Source: an uncultured Prevotella sp. (GTDB taxonomy: Bacteria > Bacteroidota > Bacteroidia > Bacteroidales > Bacteroidaceae). From it: a DNA stretch of 9,229 nucleotides. A program made the position numbers and the translations under genes. Numbering within the stretch: position 1 is the first letter of the stretch; each line of letters starts with the position of its first letter. The stretch is taken from positions 1 to 9,229 of the forward strand of contig USRA01000069.1 in assembly GCA_900557035.1 (NCBI GenBank). Direction: 5' to 3'. The notes beneath the pieces are model-generated. The model saw only the letters and a program-made list of their open reading frames with translations, was not told the origin of the DNA and searched no databases. Below are positions 1 to 7,585 of the stretch, piece by piece.

Positions 1-27
1 ATTTTCACCTCTTTATTTTTCCAAGTG

Positions 28-35
28 CAAATATA
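28..35 (-). promoter_or_regulatory. Possible -7 box for a gene beyond the left edge
   Basis: The minus strand reads TATATTTG, matching the Bacteroidetes -7 box TAnnTTTG, and is followed by an AT-rich leader containing AAAGAGGTG close to the window edge. No TTTG lies at the right -33 distance; a TTG is 25 bases upstream. It could start a separate transcript reading leftwards after the exporter operon. The rest of 1-103 holds no gene and no convincing terminator. Confidence 0.25.
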
Positions 36-103
36 ATAGAAAGGGCAAAAGCTTTAAAAACAATATGCTTTTGTTCCTTCAGGGCGATTTTGATTTTTTA
101 TTC

Positions 104-778
104 CTACATCTCCACCTGATTCACAATCTCACCATCAAACATATTGATGATTCTATCAGCATAATTGGCATCATGCAGCGAGTGAGTTACCATTACGATG
201 GTGGTGCCTTCCTTGTGCAACTCAGAAAGTAGTTCCATCACCTCCTTGCCATTCTTGGAATCCAGGTTTCCCGTAGGCTCATCGGCAAGAATCAGCTTAG
301 GATGCGGCAGGATGGCACGGGCGATAGCGGTGCGCTGCTGCTGACCGCCTGAAAGCTGCGATGGAAAATGCTTGGCACGATGGGATATCGCCACTCGCTC
401 CATCACATCCTCTGCACGCTTACGGCGCTCCTTGCCCGATACTCCCATATACAGAAGCGGCAACTCGATATTCTCCACCACATTCAACTCATCAATCAGG
501 TTGAAACTCTGGAACACAAAACCTATCATGCCTCTTCTTATCAAGGTACGCTCGCTCTCCTTCAGCGTGCTTACATCCTTACCGTCGAGCAGATAGCTGC
601 CGCTTGTAGGATTATTCAGCAAACCTATTATATTAAGTAATGTGGATTTGCCACATCCCGAAGGTCCCATGATGGCAACAAACTCGCCTTCCTTCACCTC
701 CAAACTGATATTACGCAAAGCCCAGGTCTCCACTTCCTCTGTCTGAAATACTTTCTTGATATTATTTAATTGAATCAT
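104..778 (-). CDS. ABC exporter ATPase subunit (LolD/MacB type)
   Basis: Cytoplasmic ATP-binding subunit, 224 aa, of a MacB/LolD-type ABC exporter. It should dimerise under the permease and drive conformational change rather than classical membrane translocation. All motifs are intact: Walker A GPSGCGKST at residues 38-46, Q-loop Gln90 (FVFQ), signature LSGGQ at 142-146, Walker B LILADEP at 162-168 followed by D-loop NLDS at 171-174, and H-loop His199. The length equals that of a stand-alone LolD/MacB ATPase domain with no fusion. It is the last gene of the exporter operon, 57 bases after the permease stop; that gap holds an AT-rich stretch and an A-rich leader before the ATG, with no terminator. 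A role in lipoprotein release (LolD) is less likely because the operon carries an adaptor and a TolC-like channel. Family is very secure; substrate unknown. Confidence 0.96.
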   Translation of the reverse strand: MIQLNNIKKVFQTEEVETWALRNISLEVKEGEFVAIMGPSGCGKSTLLNIIGLLNNPTSGSYLLDGKDVSTLKESERTLIRRGMIGFVFQSFNLIDELNVVENIELPLLYMGVSGKERRKRAEDVMERVAISHRAKHFPSQLSGGQQQRTAIARAILPHPKLILADEPTGNLDSKNGKEVMELLSELHKEGTTIVMVTHSLHDANYADRIINMFDGEIVNQVEM

Positions 779-835
779 AATCTTTATCGTTTCTTTAAAT
801 TCGTATTATACTTTTATACTTTCAAATTACACATT

Positions 836-3232
836 TTATTCCTTAGCCAGAATCTCCGAAGGATCCACCTTCATGATTTTACGTACCTGACAGGCGATGA
901 TAGCAGCAATGAAGCCTATCACTATCACTATACTCAGGATGATAGGGAAGGCAGGATTGATTTCTACCATTTCGAAGGTCTGACTCAGAACGATATGGAA
1001 CAGCAACATGGCTACCACCGCAAATACCATGGCGATGAGCGAAATCACCAGATAGGTTCTTCCGAAGAGTTTGGTAATATCCTTTGTCAGGGCCCCATTC
1101 ACCTTGCGGATAGCCACTTCCTTCTTGCGGGTCTGCGTATCCAGCATCACCGTACTGAAGATGCTTATCAGGCAGATAGCCAGACTCACGATAGCCAGGA
1201 TCCACGCAATATTTTGCAGTATTTCCAATGCTAACATATCCCTCGCCATATAGTCACGCAGATTGGATGACATCGGTTTTACCACAGCAGGCTCCAATTT
1301 CTGTATCATTCTATCTACAGCAATCTGCATCTCCTTATATTCACCCGGCTTTGCCACAAGAATATAATGCCTGGCATCATAAGCTTCTTTGGGGTCTATG
1401 ACTATGAATGAGTATATATCAATTTTAAAACTCCCCTGATAAGGTATCGACTGGAACGTTCCGGCTATCTGATACGAATCCATCTCATCTACGGTCAATA
1501 TATCATTAGAAGCAACATGATGCTGGCGCATCTGCTTATACAACTCCTCATTTACCAGGATACATTTCTTCCGGTTTGCCTTCGGCTTCCAATTCACCTT
1601 GATCTTGAAGAAGTCGAGATAGGAAGTATCTGCTGAAGTCCGAATTTTATAATTCGTCACATTATTATAGCTAGCATAAGGATCGCCTTGCCAAGCCGCC
1701 TTGCTGAACTCCTCGTTCTCTGCTAACTCGTTAACTTTCCAAAATCCCCAGCTATAAGGCATCCATCGTTCTACCTGCGGTAAATGGATGAGCTTGTCTC
1801 TGAGGCGCTGACGATTTTCTGCCGCATTTGTCTGCAGAAACAGACTCTGCTCGTATGCACGTTCGTCATCAGGTATATGATTGAATTCAGCTATCTTGCC
1901 CACCCAGCACAGGAGGCAAAAAGTAACACCCAGGAAGAACATACTGATCATCACCTGCACACCCAGCATCGTATTGCGGAACCAATGGTTATGGCTTCTT
2001 CTCATCCCTGATTCGAGTGCTTGCGTACGCTTGCAAATGCGACTCAGCACAATCCAGATGATGGCGAGACACAACATCATAACCACCAGCCCAATCACCA
2101 GACTATAGAGATACAGATGACTGATGGTTCCTAACTCGGAGGTGATTTCTGTAAACTGAGGCCTTGCCAGATAATCACAAATCCAGGATCCCATCAATAC
2201 TGCTACAAAATAAGCCACCAGCACGATCACCACCACCTCGGTAGCAAACATGGAGAAGAGTTGGAGGCGTGTGGCACCATTGGTAATTCGGAGCGAGATT
2301 TCACGTCTGCGCATCCAGAACAGTTGCGTCCGCATTCTCAGAAAACCGATGATGGCAGCCAGCAGAATCAACGAGCCAATCAGATAAGTGATAGAACAAG
2401 CTATCGCTACGGTTGAATACTCTTCGCTCAACCGATCTTTCAGCTTTTCTGTTTTTACCTTCAGGCCCAATGGTTTCAATCTGCTGTTCACCTCTGCTTT
2501 CAACTGTTGTGGCGTACACCCTTCTTTCAACACCACATACAAATTCACAGCATAAAATTGATTTAAATCCATATCTTCCAACTCACATGGCGAGTAAAAG
2601 AGAGCAGAAATGCTCATGTCTAGCTCAGTCAATGATAAGTCTTGATAGACATCCACCAATCTCAACTGATAATTTCCACAGCCCTTACTCAAATGAATGC
2701 TTGCACCCACGGGATTCTTGTCACCAAAGATTTGCTTTGCCTGCTTTTCGTTGATAATGGCATCATGAGGACCAAGCACCTTAATTTTTTCGCCCGTAAT
2801 GGCAGAACGGATACCTACAAAGTTGGGATAATTTCGATCAAGGGGAACTGCATCCAACTGCATCTTTCTCCTTGTCTTGCCGTTTAGGGTAAACTCAGCC
2901 CAGCCGCCTGTAAGCATACCATTGGGAGCGTAAGGTCCCTGCTCTATGCAACGAGGTCCTCCATTCGCCTTCACCGCCCTTACGATATCACCATTGATAC
3001 GAATTGAATTATCCGATTGACGTTTTTGGATGGAATCGAATCGGAGGTTATAAACCCTGTCATAATAAGGTTCATGATTTATGGAAGCCATACGGAAATT
3101 CTGCAGAAACGAATGCACCGTGGCAAGCGTCACCATACCGATGGCAAGCGACAGGATGCTGCCCAGAGTCTGCACCTTGTACTTGAAAATGTTGCGCAGG
3201 GCAACCTTCAGGTTGTGTAATAACATGTTCAT
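836..3232 (-). CDS. ABC exporter permease, duplicated FtsX/MacB-type (8 TM)
   Basis: Inner-membrane permease of 798 aa in the FtsX/MacB superfamily. Hydrophobic segments are seen near residues 22-43, 277-298, 325-350, 372-397, 419-443, 672-695, 725-750 and 762-783. This gives two 4-TM halves, each with a large extracytoplasmic domain after its first TM (about 45-275 and 445-670). Each half carries the ATPase-contacting motif after its second TM: RRREISLRITNGA (308-320) and RKKEVAIRKVNGA (702-714). The first domain resembles MacB periplasmic core regions. Unlike MacB, which has one 4-TM half fused to its ATPase, this protein supplies both halves in one chain and uses the separate ATPase encoded next. 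The start at 3232 (MNMLLHNLK) or the Met two codons later are both possible. It lies 91 bases after the adaptor gene. Family secure; transported substrate unknown. Confidence 0.94.
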   Translation of the reverse strand: MNMLLHNLKVALRNIFKYKVQTLGSILSLAIGMVTLATVHSFLQNFRMASINHEPYYDRVYNLRFDSIQKRQSDNSIRINGDIVRAVKANGGPRCIEQGPYAPNGMLTGGWAEFTLNGKTRRKMQLDAVPLDRNYPNFVGIRSAITGEKIKVLGPHDAIINEKQAKQIFGDKNPVGASIHLSKGCGNYQLRLVDVYQDLSLTELDMSISALFYSPCELEDMDLNQFYAVNLYVVLKEGCTPQQLKAEVNSRLKPLGLKVKTEKLKDRLSEEYSTVAIACSITYLIGSLILLAAIIGFLRMRTQLFWMRRREISLRITNGATRLQLFSMFATEVVVIVLVAYFVAVLMGSWICDYLARPQFTEITSELGTISHLYLYSLVIGLVVMMLCLAIIWIVLSRICKRTQALESGMRRSHNHWFRNTMLGVQVMISMFFLGVTFCLLCWVGKIAEFNHIPDDERAYEQSLFLQTNAAENRQRLRDKLIHLPQVERWMPYSWGFWKVNELAENEEFSKAAWQGDPYASYNNVTNYKIRTSADTSYLDFFKIKVNWKPKANRKKCILVNEELYKQMRQHHVASNDILTVDEMDSYQIAGTFQSIPYQGSFKIDIYSFIVIDPKEAYDARHYILVAKPGEYKEMQIAVDRMIQKLEPAVVKPMSSNLRDYMARDMLALEILQNIAWILAIVSLAICLISIFSTVMLDTQTRKKEVAIRKVNGALTKDITKLFGRTYLVISLIAMVFAVVAMLLFHIVLSQTFEMVEINPAFPIILSIVIVIGFIAAIIACQVRKIMKVDPSEILAKE

Positions 3233-3323
3233 ATTTTTTAGTCTTTATATAATTTATTTACGTGAAATATTGATTTTTATTATCTATGATGGATGATGAA
3301 TTTTGATAATCCAAGATAAAAGT

Positions 3324-4574
3324 CTATCTCAAATCTATCTCTTTTTCGCTGGCAATTTGGGTATATCCGCTTACGATAACCTTGTCGCCCGGCTTCAATC
3401 CGGAAGTAATCTCGAATTGCTGCGGATTCTGTCTGCCTACATTGATATTCACCCGCTGCGCCTTCTTGCCATCGTCAGATACCCGGAATATCCAATATCC
3501 GTTGGTGGTCTGGAAGAAATCACCATTCGGAATCACCAAGGCTTGCTCCGGCTTGCCCAATTCCAACAGCACCCGATAACTCTTGCCCAATCGGATATTG
3601 GCAGGAGTCTTGCCAGTGAAAGTTAATTCGCAGACAAACTGATGGTCTTTCACTTCAGGAATCACCCGCGATACACACAGTGGAAACTGATGACCGTCAT
3701 ACTCAATATGGGCAGGAAGTCCGGCGATAACGCGGTCGATGTAATACTCAGCCAGCGAAATCTGCAATTTAAACTGGCTCATCACCTTGATTTGTCCGAT
3801 GCTCGCCCCGGACGAAACCTGCTGACCTTGGGTTACCCCCACATAACTCAGTTGTCCGCTTACGGGAGCCCGAACCACCAACTGCTGGGTGCGACCCTTC
3901 ATTCTCGACAATTTCTTGTTAGCTTCCATCCTATTGGCAGCAATCATCTCGCGCTTCAATCGGGTAGATACGGAATCATGCTTCAGGTTTTGCATCTGCA
4001 AGAGCACCTTCTTCCGCTGATATTCGTAATCTTCCTCAGCCACCTCCAGTTCCGCCTTGCTCTTGATGCCCATGCGATATTCCTCCCGGCTCTGCTTGAG
4101 TGATTTCTTCAAGCTCGCCATCTGATGCTGGGCATCCAAGGCTTGCTGGCGCAGGTTGATGGTCTTCTGCGTCATCTCAATCTCCTGTTCCTGACAGTTG
4201 CGAAGCTTACTGCTCCATGCATCCTGCTCATCATCGATAGAATGATAGAGTTCCGGATTCTGAAGCACCAGGATGGTATCGCCCTGCTGCAGCATGGCAC
4301 CTTCTTCTGCCACCACCCGCTCCACGAATCCATTCTCCATCGCATTCACCTGGATGGTCTTGTAGGGATGTACCAGTCCTTCTACATCTACATACTCCCA
4401 GAAAGGAGCCTTCTTTACTTCGGCTATCACCACGCTATCCATATCCACCCTTCGGGTGCCCGAAGTAACGATCAGGAAAAGGGCATAGACCAGGATGGCA
4501 ATGCCTGCTGCACCCGACAGGATAGGATAGCGGTAGCGGATATACCACGGTTTCGGTTGTTTCTTTATATCCAT
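3324..4574 (-). CDS. Periplasmic adaptor (HlyD/MacA-like membrane fusion protein)
   Basis: Membrane fusion protein of 416 aa that should bridge the permease and the TolC-like channel across the periplasm. A short basic N-terminus (PWYIRYRYP) is followed by one membrane anchor at about 18-37, with no lipobox, so it is a TM-anchored and not a lipoprotein adaptor. The domain order is classical: N half of the lipoyl domain (about 75-107, with EEGAMLQQGDTILVL), a long charged helical hairpin likely to be coiled coil (about 112-225), C half of the lipoyl domain (231-262, VVRAPVSGQLSYVGVTQG), beta-barrel (about 266-340) and a membrane-proximal domain ending in LKPGDKVIVSG. The ATG at 4574 gives MDIKKQPKPW. 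It lies 79 bases after the channel gene, across a repeat-rich spacer. Assignment is secure at family level. Confidence 0.94.
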   Translation of the reverse strand: MDIKKQPKPWYIRYRYPILSGAAGIAILVYALFLIVTSGTRRVDMDSVVIAEVKKAPFWEYVDVEGLVHPYKTIQVNAMENGFVERVVAEEGAMLQQGDTILVLQNPELYHSIDDEQDAWSSKLRNCQEQEIEMTQKTINLRQQALDAQHQMASLKKSLKQSREEYRMGIKSKAELEVAEEDYEYQRKKVLLQMQNLKHDSVSTRLKREMIAANRMEANKKLSRMKGRTQQLVVRAPVSGQLSYVGVTQGQQVSSGASIGQIKVMSQFKLQISLAEYYIDRVIAGLPAHIEYDGHQFPLCVSRVIPEVKDHQFVCELTFTGKTPANIRLGKSYRVLLELGKPEQALVIPNGDFFQTTNGYWIFRVSDDGKKAQRVNINVGRQNPQQFEITSGLKPGDKVIVSGYTQIASEKEIDLR

Positions 4575-4590
4575 ATTATTCTGCTGTTAT

Positions 4591-4664
4591 TCATTATTCT
4601 ATAGGAAGATGATTCTATGGATTTTTCATGTGAATCATTATTCTATAAGATATTTATTCTATAG
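4591..4664. repeat. Degenerate 44-bp tandem repeat between channel and adaptor genes
   Basis: TCATTATTCTATA occurs at 4591-4603 and again at 4635-4647, and the core ATTCTAT occurs four times, at 4596, 4612, 4640 and 4656, spaced 16, 28 and 16 bases apart. This fits a 44-bp unit duplicated in tandem and then diverged. In addition, a perfect 15-base copy of TTATTCTATAGGAAG is found at 4594-4608 and 4654-4668. The right-hand copy includes the stop codon and last codons of the TolC-like gene, so the repeat probably arose by duplication of that gene's 3' end. Function unknown. Confidence 0.6.
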
Positions 4665-6114
4665 GAAGTTCTTCCTTCAATTCTTTGTTGTGCTCGAAAT
4701 CGAATCCCGTCATGCTTCGGAGTGTATAGTAGAGACTCCAGTAAGTTCTCATGGTCGAGATGTAATTGCGCCGGGCAGCATCTTTCTCGCTGATGGCTGC
4801 ATTCAGGTCGAGTATCGAGTTGCGACCCATGATGTAGAGTCGGCGCGCCACCACATGCCGCTTCTCGGCACGCTGGTCGGTGAGCGATGCCACATGCACC
4901 TTTCGGGCTTGCATGTTAAACTGCAACACCAGTTTTTCTACGTTCTGGTAGAAATCCCTCATGCCTTGCTCCACCTGCGTCTGGGTAAGCGCCAGCTGCG
5001 ATTTGGCTTCTCTTACCCTACCCTTTCCCCGTCCCCAATCCAATATTGGAAGGGCGATAGTGATGCTTGCCGATTGCTGACTCATCGGACTGCGATAGGC
5101 GGCACCGATATCTGCTCCCGTCTGCGAGAGTCCAAACTGCATATAGAAATCCGCCTTCAATCCGGCGTTGGCACGAGCCTGCGCCAACCGGCTTTCGCTC
5201 TCCTTCTGGATGCGACGATAATAATCGGGATCCGGACTGTTCAGCAAAGCCCAATCTATCGCCCGTTGCAAAGGAACCTCAAAGGCAGGCACCTCTTCCG
5301 GCATCACCAGACAGATGTCCTGCGATTGTTCCAACCCCAGAAACGAGCGGATGGTCTGCATCTTCTCTCGCAGTGCCACCTGAGCATCCATCACATTGGT
5401 CTCCTCGTTCAGTCGGTTGATTTCCAGCTGCAGCATCTCGTTTTCCGAAATCGTTCCATTCTCATATCGCCCCTTCGCCATCTGATAAAGCGTATCAGCA
5501 GAAGCAAAGTTCTGTTTTGCCATCTCCCATTCTGCCTGCGCCGAAGCCAGACCGAAGAAATGCTCACAGGCTTTGGCCGATACAATCTCCAGCGTTTCGG
5601 CATATCGCTTCTTGGATTCCCGGAATCGGATGGGTTCTATCCTACGATTCCATTTCAGCGAGTTATAGCCAAAAAGACTCTGCTCGTAACCCACGATAAA
5701 GGGCTGACTACTATAGGCCGTTATCTTGTTGTGCAACTCATCCAGCCGGTTGAGCGAACTCTTCACAAAAAGGCTACCACCCGTCAGGGAGATATTCTGG
5801 TTGATTTTCAGAGTAAGATCAGCTCCCAACTGGTTTTGCTTCAGAAAGAGTGCCGTACCATCCGACTGGGTTATCTTGTTCACCTCCTTATTAATATAAG
5901 GTGAAGATGAGAGGGAAAGCGAAGGCAGATAGTTAGCCTGATGATACCGATAAGCCCAGTAAGCAGACAGAAAGGTATTGCGAGCACTCTGCACCGATGG
6001 TGACTGCCGCTGCGCCATCGCAATGGTAGTCTTCAGGTCGAGCTGCAGCGTGTCGGCTTGAACATTCATGGCTGCAAGCGCCCATACTATGAATAAGTAA
6101 TTCTTTATCTTCAT
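4654..6114 (-). CDS. TolC-family outer-membrane efflux channel
   Basis: Outer-membrane channel of 486 aa for the tripartite exporter. Starting at the ATG at 6114, it begins with a textbook signal peptide: MKIK, a hydrophobic core LFIVWALAAM and a VQA cleavage site around residue 20. The mature protein is rich in long amphipathic helices and shows the TolC two-fold internal repeat, with matching helix-turn motifs GRYENGTISENEMLQLE (about 215-231) and RLYIMGRNSILDLNAA (about 425-440). An in-frame ATG at 6150 would add 12 residues in front of the signal peptide. I reject it because the signal peptide starts cleanly at 6114 and because a sigma-54-like promoter covers 6139-6154, which would put that ATG upstream of the transcript. 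It is the first gene of the exporter operon and the likely target of the adjacent two-component system. Confidence 0.92.
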   Translation of the reverse strand: MKIKNYLFIVWALAAMNVQADTLQLDLKTTIAMAQRQSPSVQSARNTFLSAYWAYRYHQANYLPSLSLSSSPYINKEVNKITQSDGTALFLKQNQLGADLTLKINQNISLTGGSLFVKSSLNRLDELHNKITAYSSQPFIVGYEQSLFGYNSLKWNRRIEPIRFRESKKRYAETLEIVSAKACEHFFGLASAQAEWEMAKQNFASADTLYQMAKGRYENGTISENEMLQLEINRLNEETNVMDAQVALREKMQTIRSFLGLEQSQDICLVMPEEVPAFEVPLQRAIDWALLNSPDPDYYRRIQKESESRLAQARANAGLKADFYMQFGLSQTGADIGAAYRSPMSQQSASITIALPILDWGRGKGRVREAKSQLALTQTQVEQGMRDFYQNVEKLVLQFNMQARKVHVASLTDQRAEKRHVVARRLYIMGRNSILDLNAAISEKDAARRNYISTMRTYWSLYYTLRSMTGFDFEHNKELKEELPIE

Positions 6115-6138
6115 GATGATTTCTTTTGCAAAAACTGA

Positions 6139-6154
6139 TACAAAAGCCATGCCA
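6139..6154 (-). promoter_or_regulatory. Candidate sigma-54 (-24/-12) promoter of the exporter operon
   Basis: Read on the minus strand this is TGGCATGGCTTTTGTA, which matches the sigma-54 consensus TGGCACG-N4-TTGCW at all fixed positions except two C-to-T changes: one in the -24 block and one in the -12 GC, which is GT here. The GG (6153-6152) and GT (6141-6140) are separated by the correct 10 bases. The predicted transcription start is near 6128, giving a short leader of about 14 bases with an A-rich stretch before the TolC ATG at 6114. The imperfect -12 lowers confidence. The position, the neighbouring sigma-54 activator gene and the upstream palindromes support it. Confidence 0.55.
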
Positions 6155-6200
6155 TAAAGATAAAGATATGATTATCAGGAAGATAAGAAATTCCGGATAT

Positions 6201-6246
6201 AAAAAAGCCGTGCGAAACCGCACGAAACGTGTGCGATTTCGCACGG
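6201..6246 (-). terminator. Intrinsic terminator of the regulator-kinase operon
   Basis: In the minus-strand transcript, 6246-6208 folds into a hairpin starting 39 bases after the kinase stop codon. A 10-bp stem (CCGTGCGAAA with TTTCGCACGG), one U-G wobble pair and a 5-bp stem (CGCAC with GTGCG) make 16 continuous pairs around a 7-base loop. A C and six Ts follow (6207-6201). In the plus-strand transcript the wobble becomes a C-A mismatch and no T-tract follows, so the fold suits termination of the minus transcript. It overlaps the putative enhancer palindromes. Confidence 0.8.
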
Positions 6247-6253
6247 TGCGCAC
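6210..6253. promoter_or_regulatory. Paired palindromes: likely enhancer (UAS) for the NtrC-type regulator
   Basis: Two 14-bp palindromic units, GTGCGAAACCGCAC (6210-6223) and GTGCGATTTCGCAC (6231-6244), share the form GTGCG-N4-CGCAC. The second is the reverse complement of the first apart from one base. Their centres are 21 bp apart, two helical turns, so bound dimers would lie on one DNA face. A third 8-bp palindrome, GTGCGCAC, follows at 6246-6253. The two units sit about 88 and 109 bp upstream of the start predicted for the exporter operon, a normal distance for sigma-54 enhancers. No copy is seen in front of the regulator gene. The link to this particular regulator is inferred. Confidence 0.6.
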
Positions 6254-6285
6254 ATCCTCAATATGATAGGTGGCATCCGTCTCTA

Positions 6286-7563
6286 TCAGGCAGGAAGCAC
6301 CACGCTAAAGGTGGTTTTATCGCCTGGCTTCGAAGAGGCGGTGATAGTACCACCATGCAGGGTTACAATCTGCTTGCAGATACTCAGTCCGATGCCCGAA
6401 CCGCTCGTCTTGGTAGTAAAGAACGGCACAAAAATGCGCTCCATCACCTCCGGCAAGATACCTTTTCCGTTATCGGTAATGGAAATGATAAAATTGCGCT
6501 TGTTGTTCGAAAGACGAGTGGTAAGACCAATATAAGGAGCCTGACTTTGAGCAGATGCAGCCTCATCGGAAAGACCTGCAGCCTCCTCCTTCATTCGAAC
6601 TTCCACGGCTTCCTGTGCATTCTTCAGCAGATTAATCAGCACCTGTTCTATCTGCGAACGATCCATCAGCAACCTCTGGTCTTCGTTTTCAATCTCATAA
6701 TGGAATATTGAATCCGGATAAAGATGCTTCAAATCTGCCACCAAATCACCAATCCTCACATCCTCAAACTGAGGTTTCGATATGCGTTGCAACTTGCGAT
6801 AGTTCTCCACAAACTGCAACAAGCCATTGCTCCTTCGGTTGATGGCTTGCAATGCCATCAGCAAATCATCATGCTCCAGCGTATCCTGCTCCACCCCTTC
6901 ACATAGCGTATCAGCCAAAGAGATGATAGGAGTCAGCGAGTTCATGATTTCGTGGGTCAATACCCTCACCAGCTGCTGCTGCGCATCCGTCTCATTCTTC
7001 TGAATCACCGGTTGCACATTCTGCAAGGTATAAAGGCGATAGGCAAAGCCCTTATTAAAGAAGTTGACCACGCTCAATACAAAGTCAGCCTTCCCTGCAT
7101 TCTGATTTCCGGCATCCAAAGCCTTCTTGCCAGCAGCCCCCTCGCTGTTTTTCGTTTCCAATTGTACCAGTTTCTGCAATCCCGGCTTCAGCTGCATCAT
7201 CATTTCCGGCAGCGTCTCATCCAGCACCTGCAAGTCGTGCAAGTGATGAATCGAAAAGCCACAGAGTCCATCCACGGCAGCCCGATTCATCCAATGCACC
7301 TTTCCCTGTTCATCCGCCACTATGAGAAAGGCGTTGATAGTATCGAGCATCGTTCCGAAATACTGGTATTTTGCTTCCTGTTGCAAAGTGGTTTCCCGAA
7401 ATTCATTCACAACTTCGTTAATCTGCTGCGCAAGATTCCGCTCTTCTCCCCTCAGATGATCCAATGAGTACTGAAGCGAGAAGTCACGGGTGCGGATAGC
7501 CTCAATCAGCTGACGCATCCGCTCATTGCTCTTATGATAGAATAATTTATTGACGATTGACAT
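6286..7563 (-). CDS. Soluble PAS-containing sensor histidine kinase (NtrB/NtrY-like)
   Basis: Histidine kinase of 425 aa, partner of the response regulator encoded 22 bases upstream. Order: helical N-terminal segment (about 10-68), PAS-like sensor region (about 68-180), H-box with phosphorylatable His204 (VLTHEIMNSLTPI), then the ATPase domain with N-box NLLKNAQEA (311-319), G1 DNGKG (364-368), F-box around Phe378 and G2 GSGIGLS (388-394). No transmembrane segment or signal peptide is visible, so it should be cytoplasmic and sense an internal ligand, redox or protein state. An Ala/Ser/Glu-rich insertion lies between N-box and G1 (about 325-343). The frame stays open up to an ATG at 7668, but that start would overlap the regulator gene by 83 bases with an unconvincing sequence; the ATG at 7563 gives MSIVNKLFYH. 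Its signal is unknown. Confidence 0.92.
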   Translation of the reverse strand: MSIVNKLFYHKSNERMRQLIEAIRTRDFSLQYSLDHLRGEERNLAQQINEVVNEFRETTLQQEAKYQYFGTMLDTINAFLIVADEQGKVHWMNRAAVDGLCGFSIHHLHDLQVLDETLPEMMMQLKPGLQKLVQLETKNSEGAAGKKALDAGNQNAGKADFVLSVVNFFNKGFAYRLYTLQNVQPVIQKNETDAQQQLVRVLTHEIMNSLTPIISLADTLCEGVEQDTLEHDDLLMALQAINRRSNGLLQFVENYRKLQRISKPQFEDVRIGDLVADLKHLYPDSIFHYEIENEDQRLLMDRSQIEQVLINLLKNAQEAVEVRMKEEAAGLSDEAASAQSQAPYIGLTTRLSNNKRNFIISITDNGKGILPEVMERIFVPFFTTKTSGSGIGLSICKQIVTLHGGTITASSKPGDKTTFSVVLPA

Positions 7564-7585
7564 AGTTTCTAAAATTTCCGAAGCA

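Noticed and set aside
46..73. CAAAAGC/GCTTTTG inverted repeat as terminator of the exporter operon
   Set aside because: Only a 7-bp AT-rich stem with a 14-base loop, and no T-tract follows on the minus strand.
4609..5904. 431-codon open frame on the plus strand
   Set aside because: It lies antisense to the TolC-like gene, shows no family motifs, and has the His/Leu/Arg-rich composition of a shadow frame.
6127..6142. Alternative -12 element TTTTTGCA with start near 6116
   Set aside because: The -12 part is perfect but the -24 GG is absent (GT), and transcription would begin almost at the ATG at 6114.
6115..6150. Start of the TolC-like gene at 6150
   Set aside because: It would place 12 residues ahead of a canonical signal peptide, and the ATG falls within the candidate sigma-54 promoter.
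6210..6253. CRISPR-like or mobile-element repeat
   Set aside because: Only two short inverted units with no spacer array, no cas or transposase gene nearby; an operator or terminator explains it better.
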